From contig OX621173.1 of assembly GCA_951640195.1 (NCBI GenBank), positions 1,033,780-1,097,779 of the forward strand: a DNA stretch of 64,000 nt, written 5' to 3'. A program made the position numbers and the translations under genes. Under the pieces are notes generated by a model, which searched no databases, was not told the origin of the DNA, and was given only the letters and a program-made list of their open reading frames with translations. Positions 10,003 through 23,167 of the stretch are shown here, piece by piece; position 1 is the stretch's first letter; each line of letters begins with the position of its first letter. Source of the DNA: Porpolomopsis calyptriformis (lineage: Eukaryota > Basidiomycota > Agaricomycetes > Agaricales > Hygrophoraceae).

Positions 10003-13000
10003 TCATCCACGATATTGATAAGGCTCATTCGGAGGATATGTGTTGCTTCTCTCAGGAAATTGCGAAGGTGGACCATACGAACCACCACCGGGGAACCCGG
10101 GAGCACTTCCATATCCGCCGGGCGGGGAGCCATAACCACTGGGAGGAGGACCAGGAGGAGGACCATATTCATTACCAGAACCAAATCCGCCAGGACCAGG
10201 CGGCGGAGCAAAGCCACCCATGGGAGGGCCGGGGGCGAATCCACCGGGAGGGGGCGCGAACCCCGCACCGGGTGGAGAAAATCCGCCATCATATCCACCT
10301 GGTGGGCCCGGAGGGGGTGAGAAAGATGCTTGTGGTGAAATAGGCCCGCCTGAGCCATCATACGAGTACTGCCTCTCAGGGAATGAATGGGGCGGACCCG
10401 GAGGTGGGCCAAACGACTGCTGGGGGGAAGGATACGAGAAATCGTTCCCACCCTGTCCATAACCTGTGCCTGGAGGCGGGCCAGGAGGCGGGGCAAAAGC
10501 CTGCTGCTCCGAAGGATAAGGTGACTGTTGATTGGAGTATGCTTGAACATTGGAGGGAGGGGGCGGATAACCCTGTCCGCCTGGTGGCGGACCGTAAGAT
10601 GCTCCTGGGTACCCGGACATTGGAGCTCCTGGTATATCCCTTCTCACACCGGACGAGCTAGCAAGGAACGAGCCGCCCGGAATACGGCCAAGGAGGGCAT
10701 TCTGTGCCTGCAAGGCTCCGTTGTAAGCCGCAGTGTTCTGCGATAGGGATGCGCCGCCGTCTCCACTGCGGCGAATATTCCGATGGTGGCGGACAGCGTC
10801 TTTAGAGAGGAGGCCAAGGATTTCGTGTTTCTTTTCTTTAAGACCGTTAATCCAAGTTTCCATAAAGTGCAACATTTCTCGTTGGATTTGGGAGCGGGGA
10901 TCGTGGAATTGAGGATGAAATCTGCATATACGCACCGAGCATCGTAAGTTCGCTGGAACTGGAGGAAATGACTAATAGGTGTTACACGCACAAACATTGA
11001 AGAATGTCCTGGGTAATCGTGTTAACATTGAGGGACGGATCATCCCAAGCCTTCACTACCAGATTCACAGTAAAGATCTAGCATCGTATCTGGAGTCAAT
11101 AGAAGAAGATATTCTTTGCCACAGTGAGACGCACAACAACGATCTGCGAGATGTTGCCAGCTGGTTCATTTAAAATGAGATTCTGAGATACGCCAATCAG
11201 CAAACGCAACAATCCGCGAAAAAATCAACTCACGAAGTGATCCTTGCTCAAGAATGAATGGGTGGGATCAGACTTGTCCAAAAGTTTCATCAATTTCGTC
11301 TCTTGTCCAAGGAATCGGATATGAAAACTCACAGCCAATGGGTTGTTAAAGACCTGCACGGTGTTCAGGTTTAGTACGAGCGTCAAAAGTAAGGAAAGAG
11401 GTGTACCTCATATTGATCTTGACTATCAATAACTTGGCCTGATGCTGCCGTCAGTCCGTTGGTTGCCGTCGAGAGGATTGGCTTCAAGAAGGGCTGTAAA
11501 AGTGATACGTTAACCGCATCCAATATCATCCCAGCAAGATCCGACAAATACCTCCAAAGTAGTGAGGACGAACACTATAGACTCATCAATGAAAATTCTG
11601 GTATACCGAGGCTGCTAAAGTTCACCTGAGATTGAATTCGAGATCTTATTCAGCAGGCTGTTCAGCCCGGGTACCTTGTCTGAGAGATAAAGTTAGAATT
11701 GAGTTTGGTAAGATGCTGATCAGCATTGACTTATGGTAATTTCAATCTTCTTCATAACTGAAAGCACACATTGAGAGATCGGAATCATGATCAGAAAGGC
11801 GTGCAACGTGCCTGAATCTCTGAAAGTTAGAACCTGCCACAAGACAGCATGCAATTCTTGTGGGCTCATATCCTCAGGTTTTTTCCCGCCTTGACTGGGT
11901 CCGGCTCTAATCCTCTCGATGCTCTCCATTTCTCGAGTCATCTCGCCGCCACCAACGGGGAGCGTAGAAAGGAGGGAGCGAAGGGTATCAGATGGATTGG
12001 AGCCAAGCCCACGACTGCCACTAGACTGGGAACGCGCGGACGCCACAGCCTTGTTCAGATCGGAAACCGAGGCCTGGAAGACGGGTCAATGTCGAATTCC
12101 AGGAATGTAAGAGAAAGGGATTATGCGCACCCCGCTCTATGAAAACGGTCAGTTAATCATGGATACTTGAGAGGGAGATGACGCACGATTTTATCCGTAG
12201 CCTCTGTTGATTGTATCATTATCAATATCATGGTCAACAGAAGGAACAATGCAGCCTGCGATTACCTCCGATCAAACTATGAATGAAATCATTACCACCG
12301 AATGTGCCTGCGCAAAACAGCGACTGTCAGCCCATTGAAATTAGGATAACTAGAGGTAGGGTGACCTGTAACGAGGGGAGCTACCAATGCACCAGCGTGG
12401 GGATAGCCTTGTGGAACTTTTATGCGAACATGGTCGCCAACATGCACGAAAACATCCCTATGACCCATGGACACGAGCGTGAGCTCGCAGAAGTTGGAGT
12501 GGGAAGCGAAGTCTTCGAGGGTGTGTAGCTATAAGTGCGACAACTAGTGAGATCGAAAGGAACAAGTGGATCGATTATCGTAAACGTACTGCTTGTCCTA
12601 ATAGCCGGTATGCTTCGTACTCGTCCTGCTTGCGGCCTTGTGAGCGGTGCATCCTTCCGATATGTATGCATCGTTCGAGTGTACGCCGAACCAAGGCTTT
12701 CGAGGTGTCCCAGTGGCCTCTTTCTGATGTACAAGGAGATGAGTGCAAGATAGAAATACGGGGCAAGACAGGATACTTGCCATTGGCAATGTAATTCTTC
12801 ATCCCTGTGTCAGGATCAACCTCGAGTTCCATGGGCTAAGAGAGGTAAGGCAGGGTCGAGCAAATTATAATGAGTTGTACGAACATCAACGGGACCACGT
12901 AGTCTGGGGTCGTATTTCCTTGCGTCTTCGCCATCGCCATATCCTTTTGGATTATCAATGTGCTCGGTCTAGGGTTGTCCGATGAGAATCACGATCGAGG

Positions 13001-13749
13001 TGTTGAGAGATAAACGAACGGGCAAGTAAACGCCAAGTCTCTCTACGGTGACTTCGAATTCGTGGGTAGCATACCCGTGGGCCTTGGAAACATCATTAGG
13101 CAAAGTCCCAGATATACACCAGGGATTAGCAGACCAAAAAGCCAAGGGCGATGCACAAATTGATGATAGCCTGCGTATAAACGGTGTGAACGGCGTGAAC
13201 TGCAAGGACCTGGCTTCACGGACCTGAAGGGACAGTTTCTTCAAGCCGGCGATGTCAACGGCCTTCGAAGAGGTCAGGATGGAGTAACAAGCAACAAAGC
13301 TGGCAGGTACCTGGCTGTAATCGCGAAGCCAATTTCTGTGAACGGGGAAGTCAGGGCTTAGCAGAAGACGGAGAGATGAACGAACGGACCCGAAATATAC
13401 ACGCTTGACATCGAGATTGTTGAACTTGTGTCCTTTAGAAAGTATGGCGCCCAGTGCGAGGCCGCCACCAGAGCCCCTCTTCAAGAGCTTGATAAGCGCA
13501 TCTTCCTGCAAGAAAGATGAGGGCTGTCGAACACAGTCGCGGCAAGAGCGCTCACGATGTCTCCGTGACGAAACGCCTTTCCCTCGAGATAGGAAAAGCT
13601 GGGTGCCTGGGATGAGATGATCGGAAGACGGATTTAACTCAAACTCACGATGGGATGTTGCCTGCGCCAAAAGCATAAACCCGATTCCCGGGCAGACAGA
13701 CGGCGAAAAGGAAGAAGAGAACGAAAAGGAAGGTCTTGTTGGTGAACAT
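10003..13749 (-). CDS. HET-C family protein (heterokaryon incompatibility C)
   Basis: The ATG at 13749 opens a hydrophobic signal peptide (MFTNKTFLFVLFFLFAV) followed by the family start FGAGNIPS. Further exons give SYLEGKAFRHGDIE, KRVYFG, NWLRDYSQ, FEVTVERLGVY and ELEVDPDTGMKNYIAN, all HET-C landmarks, spread over many short exons. The last exon (10003 to about 10935) encodes an N-terminal helical piece (MLHFMETWINGLKEKKHEIL) and a 200-residue proline/glycine/tyrosine-rich tail with repeated GPPPGP-type units. In Neurospora, het-c alleles control non-self recognition during hyphal fusion, but the family is widespread in fungi and its basic role is unclear. Whether this copy acts in incompatibility cannot be read from sequence. 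It is divergent from the G3BP-like gene, with 273 bp between start codons. Confidence 0.87.
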
Positions 13750-14022
13750 GGCGAGGGGTGCTAATCAAGCGGTACAATGAGTCGTTCAGCCACCGTCTTC
13801 GGTAATTGCCGAGGTCGAGGTGGATTACTCAACCTTTTTGGAGACGAGCCATCGTCTTTACATCGACGTTCTCTGCCGTCTGCAAGCCTCTTTGGCCATT
13901 CTTTGCTGTATTCTTTAGACACAATCACGCAAATCCATATAATCCTACATCTTTCATTCTTGTCAGTACCTTTTTCTCCCTTTTTCTCTCAAAGAAACCG
14001 CTGAAAATTCTCTCCAGGCATC
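13750..14022. promoter_or_regulatory. shared divergent promoter, HET-C / G3BP-like
   Basis: 273 bases between two start codons in opposite directions. Pyrimidine-rich tracts (TTTTTCTCCC near 13970) precede the plus-strand ATG, as is common for fungal core promoters. Confidence 0.5.
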
Positions 14023-15705
14023 ATGACCAACACTTCTTCTTCTTCAATTCATCACAATGTCAACCCTTCTGAAGTGGGATGGCAGTTTGTTCCAAAATAT
14101 TATACTTTTCTCAATCAGCAGCCCAATCGTTTGCACTGCTTTTACACTAAAGCCTCCACCTTTATTCATGGCGTCGAAGGCGAGGATGGCAAGCCCTGCC
14201 ATGGCCAGCTCGTACGAATCCCCCCCGTTTCCCTCTTCACTTCCCATTCACATCTCTTTCAATCAGGAAATTCACACCAAGATAACTTCCATGGGTTTCC
14301 ACGATTGCAAAGTTTTCATTCATTCTGTCGACGCTCAATCCTCGACAAACGGTGGCATCACCATCCTCGTCATTGGCGAGATGTCCAACCATGGTGGTCC
14401 CTGGCGCAAGTTTGTCCAGAGTTTCTTTCTCGCAGAGCAGCCCAACGGGTACTTTGTCCTCAACGACATGTTCCGTTTCCTTAAAGAGGAAACTGTCGAG
14501 AGTGACGATGTGAGCGAGTCCGAGAGCGCTGCGGCGGCTCCGGAAGTCGCTCCCGCTGCGGCCGCTGTACCCGAAGTAACGCCTTCCTCCAGCCCACCCC
14601 CCTACGAGCCTCAGCTTTCCCATCCTTCCGCCCCTTCTACCGAACCGACTTACGACACCACCCCCGCACCAGTCGCTGAGGAAGCTCCCGCCACCCTCCC
14701 TGAACCTTTGTCCACTGATGCCGAACCGGAACCTCAACTCGCCTTACCCCAACCAAACGGGATTCACGAGGAGCCCGAACCTCAAGCTTCGCAAACTCCT
14801 ATAGAACAATCCTCACCCCTCCAACCAGCCTCTCAACCTATCCTTACAGCTCCTTCTCCGCCTCCAGCTGCAGCTGCTCTTCCTCCTGCACCTGCAGCCG
14901 CGCCTCCCTCCGCTACACCCCCGCAGCACCAGCAACCTCAAGTCCCCGCGCAACAGTCCTCCGCTGCATCTGTCCCAGCGGCCCCTACTGCTCCCAAGAC
15001 ATGGGCCAATCTCGCCGCCACCAACCCTAAGAAGTGGGGTGCCGCTGTGGCACAAGAGTCCCGTGGCACGACGGAGGTCCCAGTCGCGGCGAACACCCCA
15101 CCAGGGAGCGGGACGCATACGCCTGCGACTCCCCATGGCCATGGTGGACAGAGGGGGGGTGGACATGGACATCCGCACCACATGTCTCACCAACACGTCC
15201 GTGGGGATCACTCGGCTCTCGCTGCGGCCCAGAATGTCACCACCGCTCAATGCTTTGTCAAGGTTCGTCGTGCTTCCCATCCTCCATCTTTCCCTTCTCA
15301 CTCATCCTTCACTCACAGGGCGCGAACGAACATCTGTCTCCACAAGCCCTCTCCTCTGTCCTCACCAATCGGTTTGGGCCGATCAAGGAGATTGAGATTG
15401 TACGTTCCAGGGCATGTGCGTTCCTAGAGTTTGTCCAGCTCGAGTCCGCGAAAAAGGCCATCATCGCTTCCTTGCCGCAACAGCAGGGCGGGGAAGGTGG
15501 TATTTGGATCGACGTCGGGGGCGAGGCGGGTCAGGTCAGGGTTTCGGTCGAGACACGGAAGGAGCGCGGCGAGAGGCCGGTTAGTAGTCGGCCGCGCGGC
15601 AGCGGAACGGTCAATGGCGAGTCGCGCGGTGGGGGTGGGGGTGGGGGTGGGTTTAGGGGACGGGGTGGTCGGGGACGTGGAGGTGCTCCTCCTGGTAACA
15701 AGTAG
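14023..15705 (+). CDS. G3BP/Bre5/Nxt3-like NTF2-domain and RRM protein
   Basis: Three exons give 523 residues: 14023-14211, 14267-15262 and 15319-15705. The N-terminal 130 residues are an NTF2-like domain (VGWQFVPKYYTFLNQQPN, then HTKITSMGFHDCKVFIHSVD and GPWRKFVQSFFLAEQPNGYFVLND). A proline/alanine/glutamate-rich low-complexity linker follows, then an RRM (AQCFVKGANEHLSPQAL, RNP1-like RACAFLEF) and an RGG-type tail (RGRGGRGRGG). This is the domain order of animal G3BP and yeast Bre5, which partner the deubiquitinase Ubp3/USP10 and take part in stress granules and ribophagy. The longer ORF from 14057 is in another frame upstream of the first intron and is not the gene. The G-rich DNA of the tail is noted separately. 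Confidence 0.92.
15628..15651 (+). other. potential G-quadruplex in the glycine-rich tail
   Basis: Four runs of three to five G separated by single T (GGTGGGGGTGGGGG type) in the coding strand, encoding polyglycine near the C-terminus of the G3BP-like protein. More GGGG runs follow to 15680. Such a sequence can fold into a quadruplex in mRNA. Confidence 0.55.
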
Positions 15706-16369
15706 GGGTGCAATGGAGGAAGCGCACTGCGCGAGCTTTACTCTTTCTTTTTTTTTTTCCCTTTTTTCTCCGGCGGGTTTGAAAGAAAATCAAAAAGTAG
15801 TCTTTTTTTCCTTTTTTTTTTCCTTCTTGTTCTTGCTTGGTGTTCGCACTGTCGCTGTCCGTCGTTTTCTACACTCATGTTCGCTAGCTCTATAGTGGAA
15901 TGTTCATAATTCTATGCTTCAGCTTCCAAGATGAGCAAGTACAGAAACAGTTTCGAGCTTTTACATCACATTGTACTTGACATCTACATATTTTTGGTTA
16001 TCTAGATTTACATGACCCCACCTTCACAACAGTACTTGAGACCGGAATAGACGGAATAGATAGCGTGGAAACACAGAAAGAAAGCAATGTTGAAGGTGGG
16101 AGCGAAGCATCCTTAGATGCGTGCAGCGCGCAACAACGATAGACCCAAAAGGAGAAAAAGGGAGAAGATCGGAGGGTTGACGATGGAGATAGATGGCCAG
16201 GCAACATGAAGATATCTGCTTCGTCGGGGAATAAAGGACGATTGAACCGTCCGGCCGCCGAGGGGGTGTGGGGGGGGTCAGGATAAGGACTTGGTAAGGA
16301 CGATCAACTACGATGAAAAGAAAAGGCAGACGATGGTTGAAGTGTACATACTCATGGAAATGCACGAGT
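15706..16369. other. tail-to-tail intergenic region
   Basis: Contains the 3' flanks of the G3BP-like and MAP kinase genes, with long T runs at 15748-15765 and 15806-15821 that suit a 3' untranslated region. Nothing else was seen. Confidence 0.5.
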
Positions 16370-17904
<1,535 letters not shown>

Positions 17905-19814
17905 TGTTTTTTTGGAGAAATTGGTGAGAGTGAGAAAGTGGTTGGAAAGGAACGAAGGAGAACTCAATCTCAAAAAAGGACGATTATTATTAGACAAAAA
18001 CATTCACTATGGCAATCCGATTCGTGAGCTCAATACATCCACAGCGCCCACGGACACGGTCGCGGACTCCACGATTGCCAAGAAAACAATGCATGGACAG
18101 GGTCGTCAACGAGAAACGAGTCGAGAAATCACACCACGGAACCGCAGTCGTTCACAGGGCTGAAAGACGGTGATCTCAACTGAGTGATGAATATACGACG
18201 AATCACATGAACGACGTAAATCTGTTGACGGTTGCGATTGGAACATGTCGTGCAAGCCATGGAATTTTGATCTCATGCCACCCGGGAAATCAAGGAGATG
18301 CTTTGTCTGAGAATCGTAAGCATCATTGTCGTTGTAAATTACAATGCTGATTCCGCTGCTTATATTGATCACTGATCTTATGGGAAGCAACTCAGTACTA
18401 GGTTGTGAGAAAGGTATATAGAGTATTCATAGCAAGCCGCTGTAACCGAATACTTCCGGGGAGTGATCTAGCTAGTATGCTATCGTTCAGGTCTTATACA
18501 CGTTATTAACTTGAGGTACGTCCCCGATGGGCTTGACAGCATCCACTTTTCGGATTCTTCACACCATATCCCATTCCCAATTGCTCTGGATTCTCAGGCG
18601 CCGATCATGCCCGAGTATGCGAGCGATGAGCTTGGGCACGCCACTGCAATCTTGAAATAAACGGTGAATGAACCTCCAAACTCAGCCAGAGATTGTGAGA
18701 GTCGCTCAAGGTTAATCAAGCGGCGGATGTTCATGATTCGGTATCTTCAGAGCCTTAGATTTGTATATGCTTTGTCGACTAATGTCAAGTCTGGTCCCGT
18801 GGCATATAGCAATTAGAGATGATGCTATCAGAGCCATTATCAGCCTACCAAAAACATAAAGGGCCGGTGCATATGGCCGCGCAACTTGATCTGCAAGCCT
18901 GCCTTTGCTCCCAGGTGGTTTCTCTCCCCCGGAAAAGGTTGTTTCCACAATCTGGACGCAAGAACTCCGTAGAAGTGTGCTGGCGCCACCACATGTACTC
19001 ATCCCATAGGGATAGAACTAGCGAACGTTTCGATCCCACAATGAATGATCGCTGCACAACAGCGAAGACAAGCGTGTTGAGTGGTATCACCATAATCGGT
19101 GCGGAACAGAAGGACATCCTTGGAGGTATTTGCGTTTCAATTGAGGATCAGCCGAAAGCGGAAGATCCACAAGTCGACTTGATGGCTTGGTTTGCCATTG
19201 GTCAGTTACAGGAAGTGCATCGTCTATAAATGAGCGGAACGTAAGAGACAATGAATATCACTTCAATGTGGCTGATCTAGTCAGAAATTAGAGATAAGTG
19301 GGTCAGTCAAACTCACCATGGAACAGATTAGAATGTGATGCTCAGGGAATATTGAAGACAGTTCTACCAGTTTTAAACAAAGGTTGGGCACTCGCATGAT
19401 TCAGAGGATGATGAAGACAGTTCTGCCAAGGGGTTTACATGGCATCGAGCTGCTTCCATATCTTTGTAAATTGGGATAGAAACCTGGAGGTTTCAATGGT
19501 TACACTGACTTCAAGTCATAATTGACTGACTCACCTTGCTTTGCCATAGCAAAGTCAAAGCTTTTTTGACAGGAGATGACATATATGGAGCCCCGACGAC
19601 AGAGTCTGAGTCACCCACGCGCCAACATCTGGAAAGAAGTGGCTGACTTTGCTGGGGAGTGTGTAGGGAATAGATGTAACGTTGCGGCAGTACGACTGAC
19701 GCTCCACGCTTCGCTGACATAAGCCACTCTGCCACGCAACTCAAAATCGGCCTTTGCTGGCGTGTCTTCACTTAACTTTCCTATCATATCACCACAGTTA
19801 CCGGTAATCGCATC
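17905..19814. other. 1.9 kb divergent intergenic region, MAPK / SEC62
   Basis: The largest gene-free gap between two head-to-head genes here. ORFs inside are short and unlike any family I know. A small direct repeat TGAAGACAGTTCTNCCA occurs at 19352 and 19412, exactly 60 bases apart. The rest is plain intergenic DNA. Confidence 0.5.
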
Positions 19815-20752
19815 ATGTCTACCGCAGATTTACAGCTCAAAGCCCCACCCGAAATTCGCAATGCCGTACAATTCCTACGCAGCGGTAGAGCGGGCATCAA
19901 GGTTCGGGTCGGTGCGTTGAATGGCAAACGCATCGATTACTTCAAAGGTGCGCGACTCTCCTCTCCATGACTCCCCCGATTCTCACCCTGCAGATCATCA
20001 GGAAAATCGGCAATAAAAGCCCTCCTTTCTCCCGCATTTGCAAAACTCAAAAACGCACCGAAAGTGACCACCGAATCCGAAGCACAGGTCCTCCTTCAAA
20101 ACATCAACTCCTTCGCATTCTACCTCCGCGTGCAACGCGGCGCGCCAACCGGGTCCTCTTCCTCTCCCAAGACGCTACAAGTCATGACCCAACAGACGTT
20201 CAGCCCAGAGGAGTACTACGCCTGGTTCTATGATGGCTCACAGTGGACGACGTATGCGGGCGGACTCGCCATGGTCGGCCTCATGCTCGGTGGCGTGATG
20301 TTCCCCTTGTGGCCGCCAATCATGCGTTTAGGCGTCTGGTACCTCTCTCTCGCCATGCTCGGCCTCATCGGCCTGTTTTTTGCGATCGCGATCGTGCGCC
20401 TTATATTTTACCTCATCACCGCTCTCGTTGCCAGCCCCGGAATATGGATATTCCCAAAATTGTTTGCAGACGTCGGATTTGTAAATCTCCTCTCGCTCAT
20501 GCATCTTACTGGTACTGAACGCTTCTCGCTTTTATATAGGTGGAATCATTTATTCCCTTGTGGGAATGGGACCTTCCAAAGAAGAAGGGGAAGAAGAAGA
20601 AGGCTGAAAAGGAGTCAGGGACGGAGAAGTCTCGTAACAATGGTGGTGCTGCCATTGAGGAGTTCGACGATTCGGAAGATTCACGTCCCCAGAGTCGAAC
20701 TGCAAAAGTGGAGGAGGTCGAGGATGAGGATGCACCTGGAGCTCGCAAGTAG
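19815..20752 (+). CDS. SEC62: SEC62 protein translocation subunit
   Basis: Three exons (19815-19947, 20002-20480, 20540-20752) give 274 residues. The N-terminal cytosolic domain reads PPEIRNAVQFLRSGRAGIKV, RIDYFKG and the spliced KSAIKALLSPAF. Two hydrophobic helices follow (LAMVGLMLGGVMFPLWPPIM and YLSLAMLGLIGLFFAIAI), then the conserved FADVGF-VESFIPLWEWD junction across the second intron, and a lysine-rich then acidic tail (KKKGKKKK, EEVEDEDAP). Known role: with Sec63, Sec62 drives post-translational translocation through the Sec61 channel in the ER membrane. It is convergent with the TPR gene, 168 bp apart. Confidence 0.95.
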
Positions 20753-20920
20753 ATTATGTTGCCATTCTTGTCATTTGATCCTGCAATAATTATATTTTTT
20801 TCGATACATTTGCCGTCTCCTCTTTTCAGGTTTGCCTTTTATCATGCTGTGGCATGTCAGATAACTGCGATTACATCGTTCAATTAAAAGATCTCGCAGC
20901 GAAGGTTGATGAGGTCTGTT

Positions 20921-22457
20921 TCATCCACTGGGCGGATTTTTGTTGGAGTTACGATCCAACCTATCCAGACGACGTAAGGCAGTCTGCGCCTCCACAATCC
21001 CCTCTTTCATCTTGATAGATTTTGATTGTTCCAGGCCAGCGGTGAAAAAGTCCCTTGCCGAGGATCGGTCGTTTGCCATCTATGTAACCACAAATCAGTT
21101 TTCAATGACGGGGATGAATAACTCGCCGAACCTCGCGCAGGGTACCAAGGTTGATTAAGATTGCAGCCAACGCAAAGTCGCACACCGACAAGGGCTGGGC
21201 TGCCTCCTTGAATCTCTGGACTATGTCCAGTGCTTGCCTCGCCCATGCCTCGGCTTGATGTAACTTATCGGGTGTTGGTGATCCCCGTACAAAAAGTTCA
21301 GAAAGGTTATTCATCAGCTGGGCTCCTGTATTCCGGTCAGGAATTCATGCGAGAGGTTAGGAAGGATGATAAGTACCTCGGCAACCATCTTCCGGCCCCG
21401 GTGCTTTTTGAGACGAGGCAGGGGGCAAGTACATAGAGATCGCCTGGAGGTAGAGGGGTACTGCATATCTGTAGTGCATCCCATCGTTAGACGATCCAAA
21501 AAAGGCTACCAACAGAGTGAAAATTAACACACTCTATCTTGCCAGTTCTGGCGTAGAAAGCACCAAGGGCCTCAATGGGTGCCACAACATCCGTCTTGCT
21601 CACCCATGCAGGCAGGTCGAGATCGGCGAGCAGAACCTTCGACTCATCTAAACCATCATCCTTACCAGCGGTTGGGACCTTCCCTTTCCCATCCACGACC
21701 TGAGACTCCTTCACGATCCGAAGAACCTCCTCCACGGCAAACGACAACCACTTCTCCTCCTCCTCCGGCGGCTGCTGATACGCCTCTGCCATCTCCCCAA
21801 GTTTGTATGCCACCTGCACCGACCTCATCCGCTCCGATGCACTCAACCGCCCCACTTCCTTTTGCGCCCGCAGCCGTTTCAGAACCTCGTTGTAGACGTC
21901 ATACGCCTGCTGCGGTAGATCGGTCTCCTCTAGGACCCCCGCGAGCGCTATCCCGATCCCGGATAGCTTGAGGTACGGTTGCGGAGCGAGCGTCTCAACG
22001 GAAAGGGTTTGTGCTGTTTCCCAGGCCCTAGCTGGTCATTTTAGCCATAGCCGTTATACATACGTGTACTATTGCTGAGTATGCGGACCTTCGTAGATAT
22101 TTCTCACTTAGAACGAGGTCGCCGTGATGCTTAGCTTTCAGCCCCGCGCGAAGGTCCGCGCGCAACTCTTGGGGCCAGGTCGCGAAGGACGAGTAGAATT
22201 CGTACCTTTGACGTTCGACAGATGGATAAGCATCCAAGTTAGGGAGAGAAACGGGGCGCTTACACGCCATAGGCGGTTGTGCCGATGCCTAGACAAAGTA
22301 GGGCGCCAAAGACGGTTGAAATTCGCGCGCCTGAACTGGCGACGGGACGCGTTGATGAGAACGACTTTGCGAGCTGGAGGGCACCGTGTGGGTATGAAAG
22401 GGAGGCCGGGCGGGGTGCATATGACCGTCGTGGCAAACGTCGGAAGGTGAAGGACAT
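20921..22457 (-). CDS. mitochondrial TPR protein, Mgr3-like
   Basis: The ATG at 22457 starts a basic, serine-rich presequence (MSFTFRRLPRRSYAPRPA, ALQLAKSFSSTRPVASS) followed by a single hydrophobic segment (STVFGALLCLGIGTTAYGV). Downstream exons carry TPR-type helices: LRADLRAGLKAKHHGDL, LSEKYLRR, AYDVYNEVLKRL, GEMAEAYQQPPEEEEKW, APIEALGAFYARTGKIE, MNNLSELFVRG and AEAWARQALDIV. It ends FFTAGLEQSKSIK ... EAQTALRRLDR, stop at 20921-20923. Yeast Mgr3 is an inner-membrane TPR adaptor of the i-AAA protease Yme1. I assign this gene to that type from architecture and the SEKYLRRAWETA-like repeat, without an alignment. The last intron is at about 21074-21128. Confidence 0.65.
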
Positions 22458-22602
22458 AGTTCAAGTTGTGTATTTTATAGAATACAGTAACTACTATCAG
22501 GTCTCTCGGGCGGTTAGCTCTATGGTTCTCCAGATACGGTCATTTCAATGGGGCACTGTCGCTATATCGTGAGTGCTTAAAAGTATTTATTAATGAAGGC
22601 AT

Positions 22603-22872
22603 TTACCTGGCTGTATCCCGCCACTCTGGAAATTGGAGCGGGATTATTCGATCCAAATTTACGAAGAAACCGCAGGTTGGGCAGTCGGTACGATGCAACA
22701 GCCAACGCCTTATACAACCATCACAAAACATATGGCCTGTGGAAGACGGTCGGGTTGGGTCGATCTCAGAGCCCGAAAATGCTAAACACTCACCGCATGT
22801 AGTTACCGTCGTGATCACAGTGAATAAAGGGAACCGACAGATTAGGCATGGGTAGTATCCAGTGAGCTGCAT
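22603..22872 (-). CDS. small RING-finger protein (N-terminus uncertain)
   Basis: Two exons encode a RING: CLIC, then TTCG joined across an intron (about 22740-22795, donor GTGAGT, acceptor ACAG) to HMFCDGCIRRWL and DCPTCGFFVNLD. The cysteine/histidine spacing fits a C3HC4 E3 ubiquitin ligase core. Only about 70 residues are supported and the ATG at 22872 lies so close to the first cysteine pair that an upstream exon is likely. The stretch CATGCAG just after it could be a splice acceptor. No partner domain is visible, and the substrate is unknown. Confidence 0.6.
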   Translation of the reverse strand: MQLTGYYPCLICRFPLFTVITTVTTCGECLAFSGSEIDPTRPSSTGHMFCDGCIRRWLLHRTDCPTCGFFVNLDRIIPLQFPEWRDTAR

Positions 22873-23167
22873 GAGAAAGGACGGTGATGGGTGAGGAGTG
22901 TAAAATTCAACGGACGAGCCATCGTTTCCAGGTCCGGTTTTGATTTTCGCAGCTTAGGCAGACAAAGACAGGAGGTAGCACGCGTTGCAGTTGCAGTGGC
23001 CTCGATGAACATCCCTATTCTTTTGTAGGAAACGGATCCCATTGACAATTAAATGACAAAGCACCATCTTGAGGCGTAGTTGCAGGAGTACCCCTAACAC
23101 GGAGAGAGTCAGGTTCATGGTTTTTATAAGAGAATTGAATATTGAACATCCACGGAGCCCCCCTCCG

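Noticed and set aside
9963..10550. 195-codon minus ORF in another frame of the HET-C tail
   Set aside because: It is a frame-shifted reading of the repetitive Pro/Gly tail; only the 10003-10935 frame ends a recognisable protein.
14057..14270. Long ORF starting MSTLLKWDGSLF as the start of the G3BP-like gene
   Set aside because: The NTF2 domain start is in the 14023 frame and joins the later frame through a clean 55-nt intron.
16255..16280. G-rich run beyond the MAP kinase stop as a telomere-like or G4 element
   Set aside because: Irregular, short, and not of a telomeric unit; it lies in a 3' flank.
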